Assembly (NCBI GenBank): GCA_022822275.1
Contig: JAJEBZ010000303.1
Span: forward strand, 1 to 39,290
DNA: 39,290 bases
Reading direction: 5' to 3'
Origin: Candidatus Poribacteria bacterium
GTDB taxonomy: Bacteria > Poribacteria > WGA-4E > WGA-3G
The position numbers and the translations under genes were made by a program. Below, one piece after another: positions 17,589-26,634 of this stretch. Numbering within the stretch: the first letter of the stretch is position 1; each line of letters begins with the position of its first letter. The notes beneath the pieces were generated by a model. It did no database searches. It worked only from the letters and a program-made list of their open reading frames with translations, and was not told where the DNA came from.

Positions 17589-18632
17589 CTAATTCTTCTC
17601 GCGATATTCCTGCAAATGTGCTTTAATCTTATCAAGAAACTCTTGTGAGTAGATTTCACCAACAAGTGCATTGTGCGTTTCAACAGCAATGGCATCCCAA
17701 GTTTCAAGCGCGTCTTCCTCAAACTCAACAATCTTTATGCCTGCTCTCGTTGTCAATGCCTCAATCGCTGTCTCATTATCTTTCCGAATTTCCAGAATCA
17801 TCTTATCCTGATATTTATCCCCTACTTCACGTAAAGTCTCTTGCTGTGCTGGTGTTAGTTCATCATACTTTTCCTTTGTGATGACTGTGGCACCGACACC
17901 AATACTTACCGGCAGGTCGGTCATATATTTGAATTTATCGTGCCACTGCAATGCCACAGTTACATACGGGGAGGCTGTCACTGCATTGAGTTGACCAGAA
18001 TAGAGTGAAGACATAACCTGCGTAACTTCTCTTGGTACAGTCGCGATGTTCGCCTTCTTGTAAAATGTCTGTGCGATTTTGTCACTTGTTCGTGCCCACA
18101 TCTTGACCTTAGGGGATTGCAGGTCTGCTATCGTTCTAATCGGATGATTACTAAAAATATAGTAGAAACCTATATCTCCCATTCCGATGAGAACATAGCC
18201 AGCATCTAAAAAGGCTTTATCCAAATCTTCGCGGAGAAAGTCACGAACATAGTCAAGCTCTTCGTAGTTTTTAAACAGACGCGGGAGTTGGAAAATGAGG
18301 ACCTCTTTTTGAATTTCACCGAGACCATTTGCAGTCATAGCACCCGCGTGCAGCAGTCCAGCACGCATCTTCCGGATAACATCAATTTCGTCTCCCTGAA
18401 TACCGTTTGCATAGAACCTGAATTTGATATTATCACCTGTTTTTGCTTTTATTTCTTTTGCCATCGCATCGAAATTGTTCATCCAAGTAGAACCTTTCGG
18501 TGCAAGCGTAGCAAACTTAATAGGATCAACAGCCAAAGTAGACTGCGGCAAACATAACATACTGAATACAACTATAAACACACTCGCTATAATGGCGGAG
18601 TGAATTTTATTGCATGTTTTTTTATCGATCAT
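17589..18632 (-). CDS. TRAP transporter substrate-binding protein (DctP/TatP type)
   Basis: A periplasmic ligand receptor of a tripartite ATP-independent transporter. The 347-aa protein has an N-terminal signal helix (about 10-30, cleaved near STLAVDP) and then the DctP pattern FATLAPKGSTWMNNFDAMAKEI, FRFYANGIQGDEIDVIRKMRAG and a central GDIGFYYIFSN...VKMWAR segment. Adjacency to a TatT lipoprotein makes it similar to the Treponema pallidum TatP-TatT pair, thought to bind hydrophobic ligands. A TTG at 18638 is in frame, but ATG 18632 is 9 bases from AAGGAG and is preferred. That ribosome site contains the TatT stop codon, so translation is coupled. No dctQ/dctM genes are near. Confidence 0.87.
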   Translation of the reverse strand: MIDKKTCNKIHSAIIASVFIVVFSMLCLPQSTLAVDPIKFATLAPKGSTWMNNFDAMAKEIKAKTGDNIKFRFYANGIQGDEIDVIRKMRAGLLHAGAMTANGLGEIQKEVLIFQLPRLFKNYEELDYVRDFLREDLDKAFLDAGYVLIGMGDIGFYYIFSNHPIRTIADLQSPKVKMWARTSDKIAQTFYKKANIATVPREVTQVMSSLYSGQLNAVTASPYVTVALQWHDKFKYMTDLPVSIGVGATVITKEKYDELTPAQQETLREVGDKYQDKMILEIRKDNETAIEALTTRAGIKIVEFEEDALETWDAIAVETHNALVGEIYSQEFLDKIKAHLQEYREKN

Positions 18633-18645
18633 ATTCAATTTCTCC

Positions 18646-19542
18646 TTATGGAATTTCTAAATCAAAAAGTGTATCAACTTGGGAGAGCAGACGTTGTGCG
18701 CGGGACTTAGCCAATGCTGTCGCGGCTTCCTCTCCCGGATACATGTCATTTGGTGCATCAATAATTTCTTGTAAAGATGTCTTGAAAAGCTCAACATCTT
18801 GTTTAGGATAGGCGTAGTAACGTGCTAAATAGAATTTGCTCAACAAGAACTTGCCATCATTTAGCTCATCAACGCGATCAATGTGTTCCTTTGCCTTTTC
18901 GGGATCACCCCCAACCGCAGGAGACCGATCCCCATAATAGACAGCATAAAACAGGTGTGCGCTGCCAAAATAGAATTTTTCATCTAATTCCAAGACACGT
19001 CGCATCATCAATTCCACGCGATTGAGATCAACGATCTGCATAGGATCGTCTTTCTGCAAACTAATGCCGCGTGCAATTGAATAAGCAGCCCAAAACAGAG
19101 GTTCTACGTCCTTCTTTTTTAGTTGCTGAAGTGCAGTTTCAAACACATCTTTGTCAATTGCTCTTCCTTTCTTGAAGATTTTGTCTGATTTTGCCAGTGC
19201 CTTGAAAGCATACATTTCCGAACGTTGATAGTGATAGATTGCTTGTTCTCGCATCTTTTCAGCGGTTTCAGTGTCCCCTGCAAGCTCTGCCTCCTCCATC
19301 CTATCTTCGCGAAAACCACTGTATGATGAATGCGCGCGCGCAGTCTTTACAGTCAGAGACTTACTCCTTGATAATTTAGATAACCGTTCAAGGGTTTTCA
19401 GGTTTTTCTCAAGGGTAGTTTCAACCACCTCTAAGTCCCCCTCCTGCTGAATTTTGGATAGTTTGCTTAAACCGCATCCACCAACAACTACAGGCAACAA
19501 GAGTAAAAGAACTAATTGCAAATAGATTGTCTTATATTTCAT
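18646..19542 (-). CDS. TRAP-associated TPR lipoprotein (TatT family)
   Basis: A 298-aa lipoprotein with a signal helix and lipobox VVVGGC (Cys23). The rest is helical, with repeat-like segments (KMREQAIYHYQRSEMYAFKAL, FWAAYSIARGISL, YFGSAHLFYAVYYGDRSPAVGGDPEKA, FYLARYYAYPKQDVELFKTSL) that match the TRAP transporter TatT component family (cryptic TPR trimer). TatT is thought to form a complex with its TRAP binding protein in the periplasm. The open frame extends to 19653, but ATG 19542 has a perfect AAGGAGG site 8 bases ahead and starts directly at the signal peptide. It lies 13 bases upstream of the TatP-like start. Confidence 0.85.
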   Translation of the reverse strand: MKYKTIYLQLVLLLLLPVVVGGCGLSKLSKIQQEGDLEVVETTLEKNLKTLERLSKLSRSKSLTVKTARAHSSYSGFREDRMEEAELAGDTETAEKMREQAIYHYQRSEMYAFKALAKSDKIFKKGRAIDKDVFETALQQLKKKDVEPLFWAAYSIARGISLQKDDPMQIVDLNRVELMMRRVLELDEKFYFGSAHLFYAVYYGDRSPAVGGDPEKAKEHIDRVDELNDGKFLLSKFYLARYYAYPKQDVELFKTSLQEIIDAPNDMYPGEEAATALAKSRAQRLLSQVDTLFDLEIP

Positions 19543-19609
19543 CAATTTATCTTCCTCCTTTCTGATAGATATGAAAATGAAACTATTATTACCAATAAAT
19601 AAAAATCGC

Positions 19610-20707
19610 TCAATCACCATTAAATGTAAAGGGTAGAACAACAACCTTGGCACTCACGAGTTCGTTTGATATCTGTATCTGAACTTCACTGCCGGGTTCT
19701 GTGACTACCATTCGTACGTATGCTAACGCAATCGGTTTAGAAAGTGTAGGAGAGTATGCAGAACTTGTTACCCATCCGATCTTTTTGTCTTCGTTATAAA
19801 TAGGTGCGTTCTGTTGTGCTGGTTTTTCCCCATCAATTACAAGACCACGCAACAATCGGTTCGGATGACCGCGATACTTCATCCGCGCGACTATCTCTTG
19901 CCCGATATAACACCCTTTCTCAAAATCAATTGCATGTTCTAATTCTGCCTCAAGCGGTATGACGGAATCGGTTAATTCTGCTCCATATCTCGGTGTACCT
20001 GCTTCTATCCGCAACGATTCAGCTGCATCCCATCCGATAGGGACAACACCATCACTCTCTGATGTCAACTTTTCCCATAGCCATGCCAATGTGGTTGCAG
20101 ATGTATATATATGATAGCCACATTCACCAACTATATTAGTCCGCACACAACCTACCCACCTATCCTCAATTTCGCAGTATACAGAATGATATTCAGGTAA
20201 TGTACTGGCTTCATCAATACCCAAAGCAGACTGCAATAGTTCAGGTGAATTCGGTCCGTAAACACCAATTGTTCCGACATTCTCAGTTTCTACAGAAAGC
20301 TCCACATCATCCGCAATAATATACTTGTCCAATTCCGTAAATACCTGCTCTACGTTTTCAGGGGCAGTACTGATATAGATTGTATCATTAAATACATAAA
20401 CCCTCAAATCACCGATGATTTTACCACGGTTTGTTAGCAGTGTCGCATAATTGCCTTCCCCATTCGCAAGGTTTTCTACATCATTAGATATGAGCCTATG
20501 CAAGAATTTAGCACGGTCTTCTCCTGTCAAACGTAATGTCCCAAGGTATGAAACATCTGCAATTCCGACATCATTTCTCACAGCATTGTGTTCGGCAATA
20601 GGATCGGTAAACTTCACTGGCAATTTCCAATCTTCGTGTCGGACATCAAAGGTTGCTCCGAGTTTGCTATGTATGTTATAAAGCGGTGTGATTCTTATTC
20701 CTTTCAT
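19610..20707 (-). CDS. ygfZ: Folate-binding protein YgfZ/GcvT-like
   Basis: A 365-aa member of the GcvT-like superfamily. The YgfZ signature KGCYIGQE is present in EKGCYIGQEIVARMKYRGHPNRLL, with the conserved cysteine. YgfZ proteins bind tetrahydrofolate and support iron-sulfur cluster enzymes such as MiaB. The N-terminal part (GIADVSYLGTLRLTGEDRAKFLHRLISNDV) is the common GcvT start, so an aminomethyltransferase role is the alternative, but the Cys motif favours YgfZ. The start has AGAGGAAA ahead of it and lies 18 bases downstream of the outer-membrane protein gene, suggesting co-transcription. Confidence 0.85.
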   Translation of the reverse strand: MKGIRITPLYNIHSKLGATFDVRHEDWKLPVKFTDPIAEHNAVRNDVGIADVSYLGTLRLTGEDRAKFLHRLISNDVENLANGEGNYATLLTNRGKIIGDLRVYVFNDTIYISTAPENVEQVFTELDKYIIADDVELSVETENVGTIGVYGPNSPELLQSALGIDEASTLPEYHSVYCEIEDRWVGCVRTNIVGECGYHIYTSATTLAWLWEKLTSESDGVVPIGWDAAESLRIEAGTPRYGAELTDSVIPLEAELEHAIDFEKGCYIGQEIVARMKYRGHPNRLLRGLVIDGEKPAQQNAPIYNEDKKIGWVTSSAYSPTLSKPIALAYVRMVVTEPGSEVQIQISNELVSAKVVVLPFTFNGD

Positions 20708-20725
20708 ATTTCCTCTTTGATAAAA

Positions 20726-23700
20726 CTAAAACATTCTTTCCAAACGCCAGGTAATTCTCGGTTTACGTAGCGTGGCTTCCACGCTGAGTGGAATAGCAAT
20801 TTCAACTGATGTACTCACAGGTTGCAAGTCTCCAGGTGGACTAACAAAAAACGATGCCCCAAAACCAATTGCGGTTTTAAAGTCATTAAGTGAAAAATCT
20901 GAAAACATTTTTTCACCATACCACCACGTCCTTCCTGTATCCAGAAAAGCTGTAAACGCCCAACCAAAATAAGCATCTGTAGTCGGATCAATACGAGTCT
21001 CATTAAAGAGTCTATACTCAATATTTAGTAGAAAACGTCTATCTCCTGCATACGCATTAAAGTTGTATCCGCGCAAAGTAGTTGATCCGCCGAGAAAAAG
21101 TAACCGTTGCCTTGGCAAAGGGGCATTAGAATAATCTCCTATGAGACGGAAGTTCAGTTGATGAGGTCCATATAATTGATTGTAGCGTACTAATTCTATA
21201 TTGTAAAAGTTATAAATGAATTTCCCACCAATAACGCCCCCAGCTTTTTCAAAGCCGACATGTCCTCTCCATCCTCGTTTTGTTCGCTCATTCGGCAATA
21301 GCAACAGGTGAGTTCCGATGTCTTGCTGACGTTTGAGCGTGGATTTTTTGTCGCGTGTATCAAAAGTATAACCTATGGAAATCGCTTTTAAATGTCCGGT
21401 ATCAATTCTCGCATTTCCACGTTTGATAAGATCACGGTCAAAATAACTCCAGTCCGTTGTTTTCGTTAGGTTTTCATGATCTTCCTGTGTGAATTGAATC
21501 CGCACCAATGACGATGTTCCATAAGATTGGGCAATCCATATCTGTTCTCCTTGGCGTTGATAAAAATCATCATAGGCTGTTCCATAAAGAGCTGAACTCA
21601 GATTGCTTTCAGCGGAATGGAGACGATAAGCATTCGTACTCATGTCTGTTAGTTTGAATAGACCAGCACCTATTGCCAAAGGATAACGTTCAAAGAAACT
21701 CTTTTCAACACCGAAACTATAGTTCAGGATTTTGCTGGAAAATCCGCGACTGATTGAACCGAACAGTTGTTCAGCTCCAGTATAGTGCGTGGTAAGTGTT
21801 CCACCGACACCGAGCAATAACCCATGCACACGATTGTACCCAAGTATAGGATACCATCCAGGTTTAACAAAAGGTGTTTCTTCAATCTCAACAACAAGGA
21901 CGTTTTTTCCGCCTTCGCGTTGTACATACCAATTACGAACCGACTTAAAAATATCGTTGTCTTTGCTAAGTTTTTTCTGCAAATTACTGATTTTGGTGCG
22001 ACCCATTGCGTGAAAATACACACCTTCAGTATCCATGTCAAGAGCAGATGATAGTTCAGATTGCTGGATTCGGCGATTGCCTGTAAAACGGACCTCATCC
22101 AAAGATCCTTCATTGATATTGTACTGTAACACATCATTTTCAAACTGATGCGAAACCTTGACAAAAGAGAAACCACGATTTACGTAAAAATCGTTTATCA
22201 TCTGTTGTTTCAGTTTGGCATTTGATTCAGATATGTATCCCGGTGAAAGATCAAACCATCTTTTTAAGAATAGGGCAGGAAAATTCTTATTGCCTATGAT
22301 GGTCACCTCATTTGCAATCTTTACTGGTGCTTCGGTTAGGTTGATTTGGAGCGTGACTTCCGTGTCATCAGATAGTTCGCTGTTTGTTGAACTTTCCGCT
22401 TCGATTTCTGCCAATACAGTCTTCAATTGCACCTCTTCAAATAGGTCAGAGTGATCTAATTCTGCAATCAATTTTGTTATTTGTTCGTTTGAGATGGTAT
22501 CTCCTACGTCTATTGGTATCTGTTCCAACACTATCTTGGTCGGGATTGTTATGTTTCCCTCAACTTCAATTGCTGTAACTTTGTACTTCTCAGCAACCTT
22601 ATAGGTTTCCGATGGAGAAGGTTGACCTTTGACTAATTTGAGTGTTCCCATAGATTCTTTCCAATGTGGCCACCACTGAAACTCCTCATCATATAGTGGT
22701 AACCAATAACTAAATTCTTGAAAAAGGACAGTGTTTAGGTTATCAACATATTCTTCCTTATATTGTGCTTTGCGGTGTATGTTAAGAAGCCAAGTGTCTG
22801 TCTCCTGTTTTTTTTCATCCTTTCGTGGAACAGCAATTTCGAAACTCCAGTAATTGGCGTTTATTTTCGTTGCGACTTTTGCCCCAGAATTCCAAGTAGT
22901 ATCCGCCTTAAACGGTTTTGCAGAATCGTCAAATTCTTCTCGTTGAACACCAATAGGTGCATACCTATAATGCGGATATCCTACATTTTGAACCAACTGG
23001 TCAAAGAAACCACCAATGGGATTGACGATAAGGTGAAAATAATCCTCTGTCCCAGGATTCATATCAATGAGGATTTCAACGCACTCATCCTCCCAGATGG
23101 GTGAATCAAGTTGTGTTTGTGAAACACGCGGAATATGTGAGTTCTCTATATACACCCTTGCACCAATATAAAGGTTTTCATTGTCCCACATCAAACTAAC
23201 ATCAGTTGGATTTTCAGCTGTTTTTGTCCCTATGGGGTTTTGAAATGCAGTCAATGCAATTGCATCTAACCAAGCTTTTTCGGTTAAATTGCCGTCAATC
23301 TTAGGCGAGTGTTCTGTAAATGGAATAGGTTGGACATAACTTGATGCGATTAACTCTTGCGAATTATCTGTTTTATTTTCTTGTGGAGATGTATTGATGC
23401 CCGGATTCTTGAGGATTTGAATTGTATCAGTCGCAGTTAGGCGGAGAAGTGGTCCACCACCGTTGATAGTGCCTATATTCTCTTCAATTTCTGCAGGTAT
23501 ACCCATAATATATTGTTGCTTTTCATTCGCTAATTCAACATCTGCTGGATAGTTTGTAGGTAATAACAAACCAATTTTCCCGCCAAGTGCAGTTAAATCC
23601 AGTGGCGCAGCAAGGTCATCAAGTACTGTGAGATTGATTGAACCGTCATCAGTCTTTATCTCGTTTTGTCCTGGAGTCAACAGAATTTTTCCGTTAATGC

Positions 23701-24280
23701 GTCCCTTTTTCACATGCACTCGGTAAGTTCCTAAAGTCTCATCAAGTTCAACGTTTCCTGATTCTGTGGTAACTTCTATATTTCCACGGATATGATGCAG
23801 GTATACATCTCCATTTTTTACATTAAGCTGTATTGAAACATCAGGAGGTGTTTTGATTTCATAATTAAATTGAAGTTTTTCTTTAATTTCACGGGTGTCC
23901 TGATATTCTATTTTTCCCTTTGCTAAATCTACTGGCAGCTGCGAACTTAACTGAAGTGTTCCATCTGTAATTTCTCCGAATAATGATATATTTTCAAGAT
24001 ATGATTTTGATAGGATTGCATGTTGTTCCAGCACCTGTTTTTGAAGTGTAACGCTAATTGTATCCTTTTTTGCTTCCTTACTATCTAATGCAATTATTCT
24101 TACATCGCCCGGTATATCTAAGTCCAATTTAATCTGATATACATCAACAAAATTGAAGGTTTGCTTAGAAATTGTGGTGTCTGTGCTTTCGTCATTAACT
24201 GCTTCTATAGGCTGCACAGAGAAACATGTTCCAAATAGCATAAACCAGAATAGCAAAAGACTATTTCCTACTCTAATCAT
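20726..24280 (-). CDS. BamA/Omp85-like outer membrane protein fused to CBM9-like and DUF4097-like domains
   Basis: An 1184-aa predicted outer-membrane beta-barrel protein with a large periplasmic part. In order it has a signal peptide (about 1-27), a DUF4097-like beta-repeat region (about 30-280; GNIEVTTESGNVELDE), a carbohydrate-binding family 9-like domain (about 325-545; KIDGNLTEKAWLDA, LMWDNENLYIGARVY) and POTRA domains (about 563-797; YKVTAIEVEGNI, VRFTGNRRIQQSEL). A D15/Omp85 barrel follows from about 800 to the C-terminus, which ends in phenylalanine as barrel proteins do. The frame is open to 24454, but the signal peptide begins at ATG 24280, although its ribosome site is weak. Downstream are ygfZ and the TRAP-type genes. 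Confidence 0.82.
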   Translation of the reverse strand: MIRVGNSLLLFWFMLFGTCFSVQPIEAVNDESTDTTISKQTFNFVDVYQIKLDLDIPGDVRIIALDSKEAKKDTISVTLQKQVLEQHAILSKSYLENISLFGEITDGTLQLSSQLPVDLAKGKIEYQDTREIKEKLQFNYEIKTPPDVSIQLNVKNGDVYLHHIRGNIEVTTESGNVELDETLGTYRVHVKKGRINGKILLTPGQNEIKTDDGSINLTVLDDLAAPLDLTALGGKIGLLLPTNYPADVELANEKQQYIMGIPAEIEENIGTINGGGPLLRLTATDTIQILKNPGINTSPQENKTDNSQELIASSYVQPIPFTEHSPKIDGNLTEKAWLDAIALTAFQNPIGTKTAENPTDVSLMWDNENLYIGARVYIENSHIPRVSQTQLDSPIWEDECVEILIDMNPGTEDYFHLIVNPIGGFFDQLVQNVGYPHYRYAPIGVQREEFDDSAKPFKADTTWNSGAKVATKINANYWSFEIAVPRKDEKKQETDTWLLNIHRKAQYKEEYVDNLNTVLFQEFSYWLPLYDEEFQWWPHWKESMGTLKLVKGQPSPSETYKVAEKYKVTAIEVEGNITIPTKIVLEQIPIDVGDTISNEQITKLIAELDHSDLFEEVQLKTVLAEIEAESSTNSELSDDTEVTLQINLTEAPVKIANEVTIIGNKNFPALFLKRWFDLSPGYISESNAKLKQQMINDFYVNRGFSFVKVSHQFENDVLQYNINEGSLDEVRFTGNRRIQQSELSSALDMDTEGVYFHAMGRTKISNLQKKLSKDNDIFKSVRNWYVQREGGKNVLVVEIEETPFVKPGWYPILGYNRVHGLLLGVGGTLTTHYTGAEQLFGSISRGFSSKILNYSFGVEKSFFERYPLAIGAGLFKLTDMSTNAYRLHSAESNLSSALYGTAYDDFYQRQGEQIWIAQSYGTSSLVRIQFTQEDHENLTKTTDWSYFDRDLIKRGNARIDTGHLKAISIGYTFDTRDKKSTLKRQQDIGTHLLLLPNERTKRGWRGHVGFEKAGGVIGGKFIYNFYNIELVRYNQLYGPHQLNFRLIGDYSNAPLPRQRLLFLGGSTTLRGYNFNAYAGDRRFLLNIEYRLFNETRIDPTTDAYFGWAFTAFLDTGRTWWYGEKMFSDFSLNDFKTAIGFGASFFVSPPGDLQPVSTSVEIAIPLSVEATLRKPRITWRLERMF

Positions 24281-24414
24281 AGATTTCTTGAAAAATCGGT
24301 TTCGGATAGGAACGTGGGCAGGTAAATCTGAAAAAGGGGTTGATATAGAATTTGACAACATCACATTTATTGTAAGGAATATCACTGAGAACCTAATTGA
24401 GCGCGCTCCTATTA

Positions 24415-24660
24415 GGGTGTGTAAAGTTTTTGGCACTCTTTTTGTCAGAATCACGGATTACGCGGATTACGCGGAGTGCGCGGATAAGATACCACCCTGA
24501 GATCGTAATGGTAGCGGATAAATGTTCTCTAAGCAGAACGATTAGAGGCAGAGGTCTTCTCCGCGTCCTCCGTGTCATCCGCGAAATCCGCGATTCCGTA
24601 CACAAAGGAAATATGAAATTCCTAAATTGACACTTGTAGTGACAAAAACTTTACACACCC
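24415..24660. mobile_element. 246-bp MITE-like non-coding element with 9-bp target duplication
   Basis: The ends are GGGTGTGTAAAGTTTTTG at 24415-24432 and its reverse complement at 24643-24660. Both ends are flanked by the direct repeat CTCCTATTA (24406-24414 and 24661-24669), a clear target-site duplication. Inside is a second inverted repeat of about 37 bases, built of GCGGATT units, with roughly 31 positions matching. No transposase is encoded. A 9-bp duplication and these ends are compatible with mobilisation by an IS256/Mutator-type transposase, which is inference. It sits between divergent promoters. Confidence 0.88.
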
Positions 24661-24676
24661 CTCCTATTAAAATGAC

Positions 24677-24705
24677 TTGACACTATTAACATAATACTTT
24701 ATACT
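24677..24705 (+). promoter_or_regulatory. Consensus sigma-70 promoter of the xylose-isomerase-like gene
   Basis: A perfect TTGACA at 24677-24682 and TATACT at 24700-24705 with a 17-base spacer. It begins only 7 bases after the target duplication of the mobile element. It gives a leader of about 120 nt before 24831. Confidence 0.75.
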
Positions 24706-24830
24706 TAATACAAAAGTCAAGCAGTTTGTAATAACACAGTAACTTAATATAAATAAAAGCGTTAATGTACAGGTATGTTATATACTGATATGTCCTGCTT
24801 GTCCAGATTCTTTTACAGTCGGAGCAAGTA

Positions 24831-25874
24831 ATGCCCAATTCCCTGACAGAATATCGTTTTTCATTCGGTCCCTGGAATATACATGAGGGGGCTGACCCTT
24901 TTGGTCCTCCAGTGCGAGAGTCCTTTAGTTTTGATGAAAAAGTTGAATTTTACCGAAAACTCGGTTTTTTAGGCATACAATTTCATGATGATGATGTTGT
25001 GCCTGAAATTGATGACAAGACGCACACACAACTCATAACCCGTGCTAAAGATGTAAAAGCACTAATTGATAGTCACGGTCTAACTGCAGAAGTCATAGCA
25101 CCACGTCTGTGGGAATCCTCAAAGACGATTGATGGTGCATTCACTTCAAATTCCAAAGAGGAAAGACATTACGCGATTGAACGTTCAAAACGGTGCGTTG
25201 ATATTGCGAATGTACTTGAGTGTAAGAATTTTGTGTTGTGGCTTGCACGAGAAGGTACTTATATCCGTGAAACAAAGCACGCCGCAAACGCAGTCGGTTA
25301 TATATTAGATGCCATTAACGTCCTTCTTGACTACGATCCGGAGATTCGTATTCTGATTGAACCGAAACCGAATGAACCGATGGATATTGCATATATCCCG
25401 ACGATTGGACATGCTATCGGTTTATCTTATGCCAGCACAGACCCTGACCGTGTTGGTGGATTAATTGAAAGCGCGCATGCTATCCTTGCTGGATTAGAAC
25501 CTTCGGATGAAATGGGGTATGCACTGTACCATAAGAAACTTTGGAGTGTGCATCTTAATGACCAGAACGGGCTTAAATTTGACCAAGACAAAGCATTCGG
25601 TTCAGCGAATTTACGCCGCGCTTTTAATCAAGTCCGAGTGCTTGAAGAGAACGGTTATGGCAAAAATGGAGAATTCGTTGGATTAGATGTTAAAGTGATG
25701 CGGACACAACCGCGCGAAATTTCTACAAAACATTTACTGAGCAGCCGTAGAACGTTTCTTAACCTACTTGAGAAAGTGCGAACATTAGACAAGAAAGTGG
25801 AACAGGAGTTTATCACAGCAAGAGATTACGAAGGTTTAGATTATTATATTCTTGAACACCTACTCGGTGTATAA
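24831..25874 (+). CDS. Xylose isomerase-like TIM-barrel sugar isomerase
   Basis: Predicted to interconvert an aldose and a ketose using two divalent metals. The 347-aa sequence aligns with actinobacterial XylA along its length: FGPW (Trp16 region), FHDDD (51-55, catalytic His), FVLWLAREG, IEPKPNEP (metal ligand Glu177 and Lys179), E-x2-H in LIESAH, FDQD (Asp251/253) and LDVKVMRT (Asp and Lys). The residue equivalent to metal ligand Asp245 of Actinoplanes XylA is His241 here, and the WGGREG motif is WLAREG, so it is a divergent subfamily with possibly different substrate preference. A GGAG site is 6 bases from ATG 24831. It has its own strong promoter. Confidence 0.8.
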   Translation: MPNSLTEYRFSFGPWNIHEGADPFGPPVRESFSFDEKVEFYRKLGFLGIQFHDDDVVPEIDDKTHTQLITRAKDVKALIDSHGLTAEVIAPRLWESSKTIDGAFTSNSKEERHYAIERSKRCVDIANVLECKNFVLWLAREGTYIRETKHAANAVGYILDAINVLLDYDPEIRILIEPKPNEPMDIAYIPTIGHAIGLSYASTDPDRVGGLIESAHAILAGLEPSDEMGYALYHKKLWSVHLNDQNGLKFDQDKAFGSANLRRAFNQVRVLEENGYGKNGEFVGLDVKVMRTQPREISTKHLLSSRRTFLNLLEKVRTLDKKVEQEFITARDYEGLDYYILEHLLGV

Positions 25875-25965
25875 CTATTCCTAAATTATGCACTGAAACC
25901 GATCCTTCCTTTAATGAACTCAACCTTTTAAAATGACACAAAGAACAACTCAGGAAAGAACACAC

Positions 25966-26634
25966 ATGAAATTGGACATGAAATCTTTATTTTTTGACGA
26001 ACCGTTATCTGAGGAGGTGACACCTTGCTATCGTTCAGTCGTCTTGGTTGGACCTCCGGGGGTCGGTAAGGGTACACAAGGAAAACTCCTCTCCAAAATC
26101 CCGGGTATTTTTCACATTTCCAGTGGAGATATGTTCCGAGAACTTGACGAAGAGTCTGAATTAGGACAACTCTTCAATGAATATGCAACGCGCGGTGAAT
26201 TAGTACCCGACGATATAACAGTCAAAACTTGGCAGAAATATGTCAGAAAGAAGGTTGAACAAAAGATTTACAATCCAGAAACCGATTTACTGATACTTGA
26301 CGGTATCCCCCGAAACATAGCACAGGTTGATTTATTATCCCCTTATATCAATGTCCTAATAGTTCTTTATATGGTGTGTGACGATCGCGCAGTCATGTTT
26401 AAGCGGATCCAAGGAAGAGCCATCAAAGAAAGACGACAGGACGATAAGGATGAATATGTAGTACGATACAGATGGGATTACTATAAACGTTTTACCGAAC
26501 CCATTATTGACTACTATCCACAAGACGCGATTAGGATTATTGATGCTGACGCTGTTCCCGCTGATGTGCTGCATCAGATATTAGGTGTTCTCGTTCCAAT
26601 TCAGAAAAAGTACTTTTCTCCACCTCTTGTGTAG
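25966..26634 (+). CDS. adk: Adenylate kinase family nucleoside monophosphate kinase
   Basis: Transfers phosphate between ATP and AMP. It has the P-loop GPPGVGKGTQ at about 29-38, ISSGDMFRE (NMP-binding), DGIPRN (the DGFPR motif) and a short LID with RIQGRAIKERRQDDKDE, lacking the zinc-finger LID insertion. The 222-aa protein has about 20 extra N-terminal residues before the P-loop strand. ATG 25966 has an AGGAAAG site. ATG 25933 is in frame but lacks one. The last codons and stop are part of a dispersed repeat (26627-26648). It follows the isomerase gene by 91 bases and could be a second adk in the genome, since the classical adk sits in ribosomal operons. Confidence 0.87.
   Translation: MKLDMKSLFFDEPLSEEVTPCYRSVVLVGPPGVGKGTQGKLLSKIPGIFHISSGDMFRELDEESELGQLFNEYATRGELVPDDITVKTWQKYVRKKVEQKIYNPETDLLILDGIPRNIAQVDLLSPYINVLIVLYMVCDDRAVMFKRIQGRAIKERRQDDKDEYVVRYRWDYYKRFTEPIIDYYPQDAIRIIDADAVPADVLHQILGVLVPIQKKYFSPPLV

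Noticed and set aside
24281-24454. 58-codon N-terminal extension of the outer-membrane protein
   Set aside because: It would start inside the mobile element and place a long polar segment before the signal peptide. ATG 24280 directly starts the signal peptide.
24397-24630. Overlapping open frames of 70-77 codons on both strands within the MITE
   Set aside because: They arise from the inverted GCGGATT repeats, which stay open on both strands. They have no ribosome sites and no protein-like features.
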